In this document: positions 1 through 12,475 of the stretch, piece by piece
Position numbering within the stretch: position 1 is the stretch's first letter
Layout of the letters: the number at the start of each line of letters is the position of its first letter
Assembly (NCBI GenBank): GCA_947359465.1
Contig: OX375878.1
Location: 91,796,377 to 91,860,376 of the forward strand
DNA: 64,000 nt
Source: Metellina segmentata
Lineage: Eukaryota; Arthropoda; Arachnida; Araneae; Tetragnathidae
Direction: 5' to 3'
Position numbers and translations under genes: made by a program
The notes under the pieces: model-generated
The model's database searches: none
Told to the model about the DNA's origin: nothing
What the model saw: only the letters and a program-made list of their open reading frames with translations

Positions 1-320
1 ATTCCGTAACAGCAGATAGGGTTGCCATAACAAAATGGCAGGTGTGAAGAAAATACGCAAAAGGTGAAGGTTACTAAATTTGGCGACAAATCGCCTTCTT
101 ACCGTGAACGACCACTCCACCCTTTTCTGCAAACAGCAAATTTAGATTAGGAAAAAAAATATGTTTTTTTTTAAATTATTTTTTTTAAATATCATATTTT
201 GTAAACAATCCCTTCTGCTAGGACAGATGTCTTCATTGATGCGAGCGAAGCGAGTGAGGATTGCAAAGCAATCCTCCGGGGGTTGGCGAGCGCCAGCGAG
301 CAGGGGGCTGGCCCCCTAGT
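1..320 (+). mobile_element. Helitron, 3' end (5' part outside window)
   Basis: It ends in a perfect GC-rich hairpin (gggggc-tg-gccccc, 303-316) immediately followed by CTAG (317-320) and then a T. Hairpin plus CTRR before a T is the classic Helitron 3' terminus. The body shares the GCTCGC...CCAACC end with the copy at 20287. No Rep/helicase coding is visible, so it is non-autonomous. It stops 24 bp from the HCCS exon 2 splice donor. Confidence 0.7.
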
Positions 321-344
321 ACAAATTAATTTTTTTAAACTTAC

Positions 345-616
345 TCTGCATGCAGTGCTTCCCATTTTAAAACTTCCTGCCATGCTACTTCATTGTTCAC
401 ATTGTGAATTCGTATAATGTGCGACATATCATTAGATGAAATATCTGAATCTTTCCACTTCCAGCCCTTCCGCAACATGGCATTCCAAAACATTTGTTCT
501 GAAGGATAGACCCATGCTTCATTTTCTGTTCCAGCTTTTGGAATTGTTGATACTTGGCGGTCTTTTGGTAGAGGAAATGGTTGTTCAGGAGCTGGATTCT
601 GATTCATAGGAGGCAT
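345..616 (-). CDS. HCCS: HCCS exon 2
   Basis: The acceptor is ttgctgtttag just above 616; the exon starts [14 protein letters not shown] and ends GCA GA before the donor gtaagt (344-339). It is 272 bp, so it ends in phase 2 and needs a following exon that lies outside the window. It carries the conserved [13 protein letters not shown] and WKWKD residues. Confidence 0.93.
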
Positions 617-1420
617 CTAAACAGCAATTTAGATTATGTTAAATAGTTATGCTACCAGCTGTACTGAAAAAAATTGGGAAATTTTAAGAAAATGTTTTAT
701 AAGCTGTAAAACATAACATACGAACAGGCCATATATTTAATAAGCTTAATGTTAACATTTAAAATAACACTTATATTAAACCATGCAAAACAACAATTAT
801 TTATTCAAAAAATGCAAACCCGTTACATTGTCTAATACATAAAATATTCTTGTAACAGGTATGTGCATAATAGTAAAACTAATAAATATTATATTTTTCA
901 TTATTCTTGTAGGATTTGATAAAAAAAATACTGTTACCCCTGAAATTTAAAAGAAAGGAATGTATATTTTGTTGCTATCTTGAGCTCTTTTGTCTGAGTG
1001 TTAAGTTCCTTTCAGAACTCCTTACCATCATATGTATAAGAGAAAGACCATTTAATTATTTATTATTGCTGTAACATTAAAAACTACTATATTTCAAATT
1101 GATTAGTATTTGGGAGGTTTTCTCAACACTTTAATATTCGTATTTATATATATAAATATGCAATTTTACTACTGCAAACGCAAAATTCACATGTAGGGGT
1201 GTGTGTGTGTGTTAGATTAAGGTTTTTTTTTGACAAAAAATGCAAATAATCTGAAATCTGGAATGGCAGAGATACGGAGGATTCTGGACTTGGTACTGCA
1301 TTTCTTGAATATACATTTTGTTTGAAATAAAATATTTATACATTTTGGATGTTTTTGATCCCCTGCTGCTGCCCATGATAGGTAATATTCATAAGTTTAA
1401 TAAATTTTTTTTTGTTGGAT

Positions 1421-1466
<46 letters not shown>

Positions 1467-4252
1467 AGAATAGTAAAATCTAAAAAAAATAACTTTTCAG
1501 ATTGCTTCAGGGGCATTTCACAGTATTAAGTTGTTACAGACTCTACACTTCAGAAACATATTTTATCCTTACATTCTCTTACAGTGAAAATGTTTAAGCT
1601 GAACTTCAAGTAATTTTATATTTTAGGATGTAATTAAAACATTAACATTGAAAAAGATTTAAAAAATTCAAATTTTTATGAAATATAGAGATTTATATTG
1701 CATGTTACGGACTCTACATTAAAGGGACATAAATTTTTTTACTTAAATGGAAATGGCATTCCCTCTGAAACTAGCTGTTATTTCTATCTATTAAAATTTA
1801 CTTTTTACATTTTAGTTCATATATTAAATATCTGCACCACAAAATAAAAATTGGAAAGGACAAAAATAATTTTAAATGAATTATTTATTACATAACTCCT
1901 TGTTTACAAGCCTGTTACGGACTCTACACATTTGTCTCTTGTGAATATTAATGAAAATACTGAGAACTGTGTTCAAACTATTATAACAAAATTGTTTTAC
2001 TGTTCAATAGTGTCTATGATTGATGAAATTTTTCGGCTATTTCCTCACTATATGCAAAACAACGTGCAGAAGAACCAATTGGTGGTGGGTCAATGGGTAT
2101 AATTTACAGATAAGTGTCCCGATTCATTTCTTCAAACTCTGCTTTTGGCATAGCTTTAAATTTGTTTGTTGATATGGGTTTAAGTACAAACTTAACAAGC
2201 AATTTTTTTTTCTTGTAACATTTTCACTCTTTGTCCTGGCTACTGCGGTCATTACTGTTAAGCACATATATCCAAGTGCCTACTTCAATGTCAGGTTTGG
2301 AAATGCTTTGGATTAATGATTAAGAATTCTCATCCTATGAGTATCCCCCACATCTTTTCTCAATATATTTGGAGTTAACTTCTGCAAATACTTTGCCATT
2401 ATCAACATAAAAACTGTGCATTCTTCTGGTGCCAGGGATTGATGTGACTGAGCCCCATCTATTTTTAAGTTTAAACTCATTAACAGTTGCTACCACTTCA
2501 GTTTAAGGTAAAAAAAGAATGTTTGATTTAGCCTCTCTTATAGCAATGGCTTAGAAATCACAGGCATTAAATGGCACATCTTTTTACTTCTCCCCCTATA
2601 CCATCTACTGGTCCTTTTCCATGCGCTGTAGGAACAAAATTCCAGCTAGCAGTGCAGCCGTGGTCTTTCATGTGGTTTTTTAAAATGCTCATAAGGTTAT
2701 GCTTATTTTTAAATTGGCTACCACAACCATCTGACCAGTAATGAACATGTGTAAACGGTATTTTCAGTTTGTTCTTTACGTCATCCAAAATAATTCTGTT
2801 AAAGATGAAAACTTCCGTTTTGTGCAATGGGTTAGGACATCTGAAACAATTGCATAGGAAATATGCTGCAGTTCCTCCCCAACCTTATAATATACAACAG
2901 CTGCAAATATAGTCACTTGCTCTGGTGACCAGTTCATGAGCTTTCATGATTTCATTTTGTTGTTTCAGGCTATTATTTTCTGCAAAATCCTCTTGATGAT
3001 AATCTGACTTTCTGTCAGTTTCTCTTTTAGATATCGCACGTTTTCTTGCTGCCATTTTACATTGTATAAATTCCGGGCAAATGAGTGTAGCTGTTCTTTA
3101 AGAACTTGTATACCTTCAACTTAATCTGTTTCAACAGCTTCCTTTCTTTACTGCCATCACTGGTAGCCAATTGAAAATAGCTAATTGGTATGTCTTCAAT
3201 CAAATTCAAACAAGGTTGAAAAGAAGTAAAGATATGCAAGTACTGGAAAACTAAAACTAACTTCTAAAAGTTAAATTTGAAGTAGTTTTTTTAAGTGAAA
3301 GTTTCATTTTACCTTTAAAGTTGAAGTTCTGGTTGTTTAATTTTGTGTGCAGACAAATAGTAAAATGGCAATCCTGAAGACAAAAAACATCATTCTTGCC
3401 AAATGTAGAGTCCGTAACATTTTGTAGAGTCCGAAACAAAATTTTAGAAATTCATAAAAAATAAAAGAATTGAATAATAGTGGAAATCAGTGAACAATAT
3501 TGTTTCACTGTTGTTGGAATTAGAAAATATTGATTTTGGTAAATATAAAATCGTAATTGAAAATTTTAACAAAACTTTTCATTTAAATTTTGTTACGGAC
3601 TCTACAACCATCATTTTCACAAGCTGTTCATTTTTACAGAATACATTTATCAATTAAAATTGTTAGCCATAATGGAGGTATGCCAGAACATTATTTGTCC
3701 TCAGTTTAAGTTTTGGTTTAAAAATCTGTTCAAGACATTAAAAAATTAAAATTTACTGTAGAGTCTGTAACATTAAAAACTTCATTTTTGATGTTCTAAA
3801 CACAATTCTATTCATAATATGAAGTGAAAAAAGAAAGGAATGTGATATTAATGTCCTTTAGAATGTGCTCTCCCAATATATGTAATTAATTTTTAATTTT
3901 ATTAAGTTTTGTTACGGACACACCTATGTCTCAAATATTGTGAAATGCCCCTTCAATGTTAACAGGCTTCACATATTCAGTATTTCATTTCTTTTCCAAC
4001 AATTTAATCTATAGCATAATTTTATTGTTAAAACAAAAAGTAAAGAGAAAAGTTCACCATGTTATAAGGGTTAATATCATGTTCTACAGGACATCCACTT
4101 GATGGTGCTTCTTTCTGATCATGTTTATAAGGACAACCAGACTTTGCTTCAGGATCAGACTTAAAAGCATCCTTGCTTTCATTGAGTTTATTTGGGTTTT
4201 CATGAACTGCAATACTTGCTGTTGTGGCATTCACAGAAGATGTATTGCCCAT
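345..4252 (-). CDS. HCCS: Holocytochrome c-type synthase (HCCS), first two coding exons; 3' part outside window
   Basis: HCCS is the mitochondrial intermembrane-space lyase that attaches heme covalently to the CXXCH motif of cytochromes c and c1. Two exons are visible on the minus strand, 4252-4058 (65 codons) and 616-345 (90 codons plus two bases), joined in phase 0. The N-terminal part carries two CP motifs, SGCPYKHD and SGCPVEHD, typical of the family. Exon 2 contains [19 protein letters not shown] and the IIRIHN stretch, the most conserved block of the enzyme, and ends in [13 protein letters not shown]. The ATG at 4252 opens an MGNTSS-type N-terminus. Together they give about 155 residues of a protein that is about 270 in human, so the C-terminal exons lie left of position 1. 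The intron holds a 2.4-kb transposon. The identification rests on recognised family sequence; it was not run through a search. Confidence 0.93.
617..1509. other. HCCS intron sequence, no gene seen
   Basis: This is AT-rich intron sequence. It contains a (GT)n run near 1200-1212 and a (GA)n microsatellite at 1423-1462. No coding signal was found on either strand. Confidence 0.6.
1423..1462. repeat. (GA)n microsatellite
   Basis: About 20 uninterrupted GA units within HCCS intron 1. Confidence 0.97.
1510..3951 (-). mobile_element. TIR DNA transposon with 4-bp TSD (Sola-like candidate) in HCCS intron 1
   Basis: The ends are inverted repeats GGGGCATTTCACA...TGTGAAATGCCCC, flanked on both sides by ttca (1506-1509 and 3952-3955), which is a 4-bp target-site duplication. 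Inside, the motif GTTACGGACTCTAC or close variants recurs in both orientations near 1534, 1704, 1913, 3404, 3424, 3594 and 3759. The minus strand encodes a transposase-like piece (2567-2827) with [13 protein letters not shown] and [12 protein letters not shown] 4-bp TSD with this protein type is compatible with the Sola superfamily; that assignment is an inference. Confidence 0.8.
2567..2827 (-). pseudogene. Transposase-like fragment, [15 protein letters not shown] family
   Basis: This is an open stretch of about 86 codons on the minus strand inside the 1510-3951 element. It contains [13 protein letters not shown], then [18 protein letters not shown] and EVKR. The combination of an aromatic-SDG motif, SQFKN and HGKGP(C/V)DG(I/V)GG-VKR recurs in many arthropod and cnidarian repeat-encoded proteins. 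The fragment at 37485-37835 has the same GK-CDGVGD-VKR block followed by LAAKASLQ. Only the catalytic-region fragment remains; flanking frames are broken. Confidence 0.65.
4058..4252 (-). CDS. HCCS: HCCS exon 1 (start codon exon)
   Basis: It starts at ATG 4252-4250 and ends in ...INPYNM followed by the donor gtgaac at 4057. It is exactly 65 codons, so phase 0. It contains two Cys-Pro motifs, each in an SGCP(Y/V)xHD context. An alternative reading through the donor quickly becomes non-conserved (NFSLYFLF), which supports splicing at 4058. Confidence 0.9.
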
Positions 4253-4491
4253 ATTTATTCTGTCAAAAGATAATTATTCCACATGTTACAAAAACCATAA
4301 TAATTCATGGTAAAACTCAAGAAAACTGCACCAGATCATTGCCTTGGCCACTACGATTTGTGTCACCTTACAGTTATTAGGATAGGCTAAGGACGGACTA
4401 CCATATTCCACAATTACCTATGAAACTCAATGAAAATTGGTGATGGTAGTGTTCTTGAGTTTAACCCAATTCATTTAGCAATACTCCATGT

Positions 4492-5134
4492 ATGGTTGGT
4501 TGTCTTTGTATTTTATGGTACAAGGGCCATATTTGTGCTCGACATCAGACAGACAAACTGCACCCCTACACAAGGACACCTCCCCTGTCATCATGCTTTA
4601 CTGTTCCAACTAAGTTCTTGGGATTGAGTTCTTCAATTTTTGTTCTCCATACAATTATATGCTCATTGGAACCAAAAATGTAAATTTGCTTTTATCTACA
4701 AACAAGACATGATTCCAATACATTTCGGGCTTTTGCGAAGGAAAGACAATGCGTTATATTTTTCGCACTTATAAAATTTTTTTATTGGCCAGAATGCCCA
4801 TTTAATACAGCTGATCTGAGCATTCATGAAACATTTTCAGATGAAATTGAAGTAGAAAAATGTTCATTAATTTCTTTAAATTTTTACAGCACTCGAACGA
4901 AGATTTTCCACATTTTTTAACTATGAATATCTGATTGTGTTGAGTTAACTCTGCCGGACGACCTATTCTTACCTTGTTTTTGATTTGATTTTCTTCTTTA
5001 AAATTTTTTATCACAAACTACACCATAGAATGAGATAAATTTAGTAATTTAGCAATATTCCAAACTGATTTACTGTGATAAAAAATAACCAATTTTCGAA
5101 TGCTGTTCGTTATTTCCTTTCGGATACGAGCCAT
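4492..5134 (-). pseudogene. Tc1/mariner-type transposase relic
   Basis: On the minus strand from ATG 5134 the sequence reads MARIRKEITNSIRKLV, then a helix-turn-helix-like segment with one stop, then GRPAELTQHNQIFIVKK, the usual GRP hinge of Tc1 transposases. Further on, WNHVLFVDKSKF resembles the first catalytic aspartate region (usual form FSDESKF). Several stops and frame breaks follow. It lies just upstream of the HCCS start codon, between HCCS and SKP2. Terminal repeats were not located. Confidence 0.6.
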
Positions 5135-5189
5135 TTTGAAATAATATATCGAATTTTTAGAAGTAAGCAAGCAGATTAAGGCCATTTAA

Positions 5190-8100
5190 AATGTCACCAC
5201 CATGCAAAAAAAAAAAAGAAAAAAAAAAAAGCAACAGATGATAATTTTATTTATAAATTTATCTGAAAATGTTGTGTGGTACAATCACTTTTGTGATGTG
5301 TTCTTTCTATGCCACTTTGCATTTTCATTTGTATAAAATGAAAATGAGTCAATATTTTAAAAGAGAATGTTAGGTTTTATTTAGAATTACGTGGAGATGA
5401 CATGAAAAAATATTGAACTTAATATTCAAGTTCAATTCCGGGCAAGAGGGTTTTTTTTACAAATTTGTCAAGAGCATGAACACTTTTCGGAGTTACTGTA
5501 TATATGGACTCTTTCTTTACTAAAACTTTCATTGTTCTTTCATCAGTGATTGATCAACTTTGACCATCTGATCAAATACTGGATGCAGATTCATATTATA
5601 AATAAAATTTATCAAAAACAATCACCAAACTCTTTGTCATCATGAAATCTCACTTCAAATTGATCATTACTGGATTTAAAATTAATTTAGCTATGCAAAA
5701 TTACTATGCATATCAAAATTTGTGATATTTATTTACCTTGATGTCAAATTTTACTGCAAAATAAGAAATAGAATTGAGATTTGTTTAATTGTGACATTAC
5801 TCAGAAGACCAATTTTCTGTGATTTCATAGATTCCCACAATTTGACACCCGAGTTTTGTTTATTTTTTATCAATAAAAAGACAAATTAGTGAACTTCAGA
5901 TTGGTTACCATTTATTTCAGTAGTTCGTTATAAATAAAAATTAAATTTGTTGCGGAATAAATTAGTTTGCTTGTGTTTCTGAGAAGGAGAGTCAATTATT
6001 GGAGGTGTCCTGGACTGGCTGGTTCATCATAATCTGAAATTTAAAAAGGTGAAAACTAATCTCTGATTTGACTATTTTTGTTGATACAATAATTAAACCA
6101 TGATTGATTTTGATGCGTCGATGGATAGTTATATTATTTTTTTACGTTTTTAATTTACTTTATAGGTGCATGAAACATTCGTTCTTACATAACAGTTCAA
6201 CTCTACTATTAAAAAGATCAATGGAAGTTATTTAGAATTTCTAAACAAAAACATGGACAAATTTAAGAAAAGAAAAATTTGTAACACAAACAAACCTTAG
6301 AATACTTAGATTAGACTATTTTGTATTCAACCTTTACAAACCTCTTTGAAAACAAAAATTGCCGTATATTTTTCTATTTTTTGCGGAATATCTTGCTTAC
6401 AGTTAAGAGTAGTGACGCAATTTTAAAATTTGGATACAAGATAACAAAAAAAAAAAAACAAAAAAAAAATTTCGTAATTAAAAAAATTTATCACAAATTC
6501 TTAAATAAGAAAGTATTTTGAAAAAATAATTTTCCTCTGTTCCTTTAAAAAGGTTTTGTGGATAACAGATCTAAAATATCATCACTTACATCCTTAATAG
6601 AAATTTTTCTTTTGAAGTATTCCAAATTCTAATAGATGATAAGTGCTAAAATTTAGAAAAAGACTGCTGCAATTATAATTAAATAAACTTTTGCAAAAAT
6701 TACTTTAAAATTATCCAAAATAATAAAATTGAATCAGGGAAATTTAAGATTTTGAAGATGGCAATAGTCCATAGCCATCAATGTGGGCGCTAAACATAAA
6801 GTATTTATTTATTATATTGCACTCTTCATTTTTTTAAATTTTGGATTCTCACATTATTTTACAATGCCAACGTGAGTCTCAGTTTTTCATCTGCAACTTG
6901 CTTTTTGATTCATAAATATTATTTTGGGTAATATTATGTAAAATGTTTTGTACTTGTTTTAAATTTTTTTTTATGTAGTAGATAGGGTCAATAAACCAGT
7001 TAGTTAGCAATGATTAGTGCTCATTTTCATGAAAAGTTCCGTTAGAGCTAATTTGCAAAATTACACTAAATCTTATGTTCTTTGTATCTTGTAAACATTG
7101 TTAAAGTGTTAATTTTAATAGTTTTTAGAATTTCTAACTCGAAAGTTCAGAATAGTTATTGACCATTCAACCAGAAATCGATTGCAAAGTTTAAATTGAA
7201 ACATTTGTGCAAATATTTTAGTGATTACCAATATATTTGTAATTAATTCCCATAAAAATTTGCTTACTCAATTTTTTTTTTCAAATTTAAAATTCTTCAA
7301 AAGCATTTATGAAATTTTATTTTTTTGGCCATATTTTAAAATTAAAATGATTTCTTTTAAATCATATATTTATTAGAAAATCTGAACTTGGGCATTTGAA
7401 TGAATTGTTCTTTAAATCAAATCTAGTGTGTAAATTTCTTCAGTGGGGAAAGTATTTCTAAGGACTAAAATATTTTTTAAAGGCTTTTTTATTTTATTGT
7501 ACATGCATTGAGCAAATCTGTAATTTTGTGTTGTAATCTGGGATTGCCTTGACTCAGTGTACTAGCAATCTATAAGTCGTTACAATGCAGGTTCAACTCC
7601 TCTATTGGTGTACTATATTTTTGTCAGTAAAATCTTCATATGTATGTGTCCATTACTTGAAGTTATTTTGTCTAGTGCTTGTATCAGCAAAATATGGTCA
7701 TTGTGCCATTATACTCAACTAACATAGTAATCTGATCTTGCACATTCATGTTCATGTTAGCTTTGAAAATATTTACACTGCTACAGATTGAGAGAAAAAT
7801 GTAACTGTAAAATATATCTGCATGCTTTATTTTAGACAGTTGTTTTGGTTTACACATGGTCCTACTAAACTTAATTCATAACTAGACAATTTATAAAATA
7901 TTTCCCAACTTTTATTTCATCAAGTAGAAGTTATAAGAGTACTTTCACATATTTTATAAAATTAAAATACAAAAATCAATGACAGTTCCAAATCTCACTA
8001 ATCTTCAGCTTAGTCTATTTAAACATTCTTAACTAGTACCTGAGTGTACCAAAGGCATAGCAGAATAGAAAATAGATTTGATTTGTATTATATTTTAGTG

Positions 8101-8519
8101 ATATAGGAAAGAAAAAAATATATATAAATGTTTTGTCTCATCTGTTTGCGAATGTCTTATGTAATGTAATCTCTGGCACAGTGTCAACAATTTAAATGTG
8201 TTTTTATAAGCATTCAATTAGAGTTGTTAGCAGAGAATATTCTCCACAAACACACATTTTCTCCAAGTGTTAAAATTTAGAAAACATTCAAGTATTTTCT
8301 ATTTAAAACCTCAAATTTTTGGAAATTGCAATTTATTCATTGTAGAAATGAGCATGTCAAATTCATATAGAAATATTTGTAATTCTTAGTTTTTATTGAA
8401 AACGAAAACACTTTTCATATGTTACTCCTAATGCTACAACCATAGTAAAGTAGATATGATAAGCAACACATACCCCAATATTTCTGTATATAGTTGTGCA
8501 GTGTATGCATTAAACTAGC
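5190..8519. other. HCCS-SKP2 intergenic region, no gene recognised
   Basis: This is AT-rich sequence without a convincing coding exon. The unfound SKP2 start exon could lie here or in 10356-12475. A tRNA-like stretch near 7540-7620 (GGTTCAACTCC resembling a B box) may be a decayed SINE. Open frames such as 6321-6521 are lysine/phenylalanine-rich and look like chance. Confidence 0.5.
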
Positions 8520-10355
8520 AGGGCTCCTAACACGTCACTTTTTTTCACATTTTCAGGGGTTTTAAGTTTTCAAATTCTATTTGAAGAAAACTTTTTAGTG
8601 CATGATTAAAAAAAAAAAATTCATAAAAAAACAAAAACAAAAAACAGGGTTTGCACGAATTCAATTTTAAAATGCGTGCTACGTTCCACAGCAAGAATGG
8701 ATTAAAAAACGGCAGGATTACGAAGACCAGGCTACGAAAAAATTGTTCATTTACTTAGAAAATAAACTATGAATTCTTCTGAGGTGATATTTGTCGTATC
8801 AAGTGTAAGTATATTTAATCATGTGACCGAATTTCTTCAGAAAAAGGAACCTTAAATACATAACCTTCATTCTCAACTTGAATTGTTGACAAGAACAATT
8901 TTGGGTTGGATCCACAAAGAGGAATTTACTCGAGATTTGAAAATGGATAAATTGGAAAATATATGTCCTCAGAAACTGTTGCCTCTGGTTAATATTGTGA
9001 TTGGAGATAAAATTTCCAGTGCGTTTCAGAATGTGAAAGAGAAAGAAATTAATTTTTTTTCCTAAATACTTAGAAGCATTACATTGCTAGTGTTAAATAT
9101 CTTTTGAAGAAGTCCTCCTTCAGTTCATCTCACTTTAAAAGTTTATCCTGTCTTGATCCTCTTGAGAGACTCAGTGGCGAGAGTGTGCGACAAGTATTAG
9201 AAGGTGCAAGAGCAATTCTATGGAATGTCCAGACAGACATACTACTGGATGAGTGGAAATTACTCCAAAAAGTATTTGAGGAAGAAGGATCTAGAATGAA
9301 GCCTATTGATGTTCACTGGAACCAGTTCTTCTGACTGCAAGACATTAGTGGTGTGGATCCGAAGTAACCAGTTGTGTCAAAGCTAATGAAGGCTGCTCTG
9401 TCACTTTCTCATGGTAGTGCTGACATTGAACGTGGCTTCTCAGCCTCAGGAAGAGCTTTGACAGAGCATCAATGTCAGAACGCACACTCAATGCATTGAT
9501 GACAGTTAAAAGTAGCTTGGCAAATTTTAACAATCAACCTTATTTGGTGCCGATCACATCAAAGCTAATGCATATGGGAAGTGTTGCATATTAAGCCTAC
9601 AATGCCTATTTAGAATATATAAATTGTAAGGCACAAGAAAAATTAGAGAAGGATAGGAAAGAAAAAGATAGACTGGGAGGAGAGAAAAAACATTTAAAGC
9701 AGCTGGCAAAGAAAAGAAAGGTGATTGAAGAAGAACGAAAACTTACAATTATGCTTAAGGAAGAGGATGAGGCATTGGACAGTGCTTCAAATTTATTAAA
9801 GGAAGCCAATGATAGGCTCAAGAAGGCAATAAAAAATAAAGATTTTAAGGTAGCAGACTTACTCAGGCAATGATTGAAGGAGCAGCAAAAGTCTCAGATG
9901 ATGCTGGTCAGCTAAGACAGACTTTAAGAAATGCACATTATACTATTGAGAAGAAAAAGTCAAAATTGATTTCAGGCTTTTACAACAAAAAGAAACGAGA
10001 CATAATCTTTCAAAGAAAAAGAAGAAATTATTTAAGCTGTGTCAAAAATAAAATTAAAATAAAACATAATTAACAATTCTTTATATTTTTATGTTAATAT
10101 TTTAAAATGATGTAGGTACTTTTTAAATTAAGAAAATAAAAATATCCTTCCAAAGAAGGAACAGGAAAAGATAGGGGTGGCTTGGGAGGATCTTTTTCTT
10201 TTCTATCTTTATACTTGAATATATTTCGCATTATTGTTATTTGTCACTTTTTTTTGCTCTATTAGTAACTTTTTGTCAATTTTTTCTGCTTGATTAGTCA
10301 TTTTTTTTTGTTCAATTAGTCACCTTTTTAGACCTTGAAACCTGTTAGGAGCCCT
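8520..10355 (+). mobile_element. hAT element, internally deleted copy (1.8 kb)
   Basis: It is bounded by AGGGCTCCTAACA and TGTTAGGAGCCCT, the same ends as the complete-length copy at 24869-28874. After about 200 bp of shared 5' sequence it jumps (near 8715) to the part of the longer copy that starts near 27300, so the N-terminal and central transposase regions are missing. The C-terminal hAT dimerisation region is recognisable but broken by stops (around 9104-9560), followed by a Lys/Glu-rich coiled-coil-like tail. No clear 8-bp TSD remains. Confidence 0.85.
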
Positions 10356-12475
10356 GCAGTAATTGTAATTGGGGATATATTATAAATGAACTCTGACTCT
10401 GTGTGAATTTATAATACCTACATATATTGTCAATGAAGTAACTCGCACTTTGAGCAGGATTGTTGAAAACAAAAAATTGAGAGTACAAAAATAACTGAAA
10501 TATTTACTTTTTTCTAATGTTAGCCTCAGAAGTAATATGTTTTTAAAATTATGCTTTTTTTTCATTGATGTATTCATTTATTTGTTACAAATAAATTAAC
10601 TATATTTTAAATTGAATTTTCTTCCACGGGCATAAAAAAACCGACATTATTTTTATGTCTAGAAAAAATTCTCAAGTATTCTCTTGGAGAATATTTTTAA
10701 GAATGCTCTAGAAAATATACTTCAAAAGATTATCACCAAGAAATTAGCATCTCTACATTCAATGTATGATGACTAATATATTTCAAATTCTTTCATCCAC
10801 AATGAAAATTTCACTTTTGCAATTAAACCGTTTGGTATTCCTAGTAGGCCTGGACGTTGTTCAGATTTTTACATCGCGATACATCAGCATTTTAACATTA
10901 CGATACCGCAATGTATCGTGATGTTAACCGTGCATTTTATACATAGTAAAAGCAAAACCTTGCTCGTACATCACTATATATATAATACATATATGTTATA
11001 TAATATATATATTATATACAGTAGAACCTCAATAAGTCGTCACTCCCCTTAAGTTGTTGGTTTCCTTTGGTCCCAACAAGGTGTCGTACATAATAATGTA
11101 AAAACCCTTCTTTACCTGTCACCAAATTTTATTCTACTCCAAAAGCATCTTTCTTCTCCATTTTGCATGCAAAAAAGACAATTTCACTTTTTGAAAACTC
11201 AAATGCTTCGAAAGTAGCTTTTGCCAAGGAACACCATATTCCCAGGAATACACTGAACGATAGGTATTCTGTCATCGAAACAAGTCATTGAAGAAGCTGA
11301 CTGCAAAGACAAAAGAGAATGAGGAAAGCGAAATAAAAACGTTTTCTAACAGATTTGTAGAGAGTACATGGGAGTGCGAAATATGTCAAAAATGCTTTTG
11401 CAAAAGCTGTTTTGAAGGGAACCTATAAAAGTCGCAGAAATTAACCCATAAAATTACAAAAAAACTCATTATCATATAAAACAAAGTCAAAGGAAATATG
11501 GATAAATAAAGGAATATTAAAAATAAATTCTCGAAATCACCTGCTTTTAGAATAAGTATTTAAAACTTATAGCCGAAGTAGATCATTAAATTTGAATTAT
11601 GTAATAGATTGTGTATAGATGGATGTAGATATGTCAACGTTTATTGTTCGTTTTAAAACTAAAAAACCCTATCTTCCATTTGCAATTTGAATGACTAGTC
11701 TAAAAATTGACACCATTGAGAAAGCAGTATCGGTATTCCGCATGTAGAAGTGATCTTCAGTGACCACAAAACACGCTTTCTTCTTTAAAGGCCTGAAGAC
11801 GAAGGGGAAAGAATTACGAAGTGGATCCAGGCGTCTCGTTGTGAATCCGACAACATTCTCTTTCCCTGTCCCCCATTAGGAACGGAAAAAGATTTTCAGG
11901 CGCGTTCGTATGCAGAGGGTTAAATATATTAGAAAATAAAGTTATTTCCAGTAATCAGCACTTTAAAATAATCCACCAGTGTTGATTGATTAATGTACCA
12001 AAGAAATCAAATAAAATGTGGTAACTAGTGTAAGTGTTTTTTTCTTCCACTTATTCATTTGCATGTATTGTCTATAAATCTTGTTTTTGTCACCAAAACC
12101 TACAGCAATTCATAAAAATAGTATTTCATTGTTTTTTTTTCAAGAATTCCCACTCTGCCTAAGTTGTCAAAAATTAGTACTGAAGTCATTGTAATCAATA
12201 TTTGTTAACTAAGAAGTTAAAAATTCAAAATAAAGAAGAAGAATAATGATGAATATAGATAAGTGAGATGGAATAAAATCTTAAATAACAATGTGATTTT
12301 TTTTTAATACTTTTGTCTAGTCATATTCACTTTATGAGTTAATAAAACTATCTGAATATGCAACAAATTCTATTAGGAAGTAGATTTGATGCATGATATG
12401 TATGTTATTTTTTAATATATAAAAAGAAGAATTTATGGGAGCAAATTCTTTTTTTTTTAAAATTATTTAATAAAG
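10356..12475. other. SKP2 upstream region or first intron, with MITE-like fragments
   Basis: A short stretch near 10843-10925 is rich in inverted TATCG/CGATA motifs and resembles a small hAT-type MITE. A TA-rich run at 10971-11018 is followed by CAGTAGAACCTC, a Tigger/Tc1-style terminus without an identified partner. No coding exon was recognised, although SKP2's start-codon exon must lie in or left of this region. Confidence 0.45.

Noticed and set aside
192..383. 63-codon ORF at the left edge
   Set aside because: It is the translated end of a Helitron (GSTAC...VLAEGIVYKI) and overlaps the HCCS exon on the same strand in another frame.
8883..9334. Possible SKP2 upstream exons in open frames
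   Set aside because: These frames belong to the deleted hAT copy; the same protein segments recur in the hAT element at 24869-28874.
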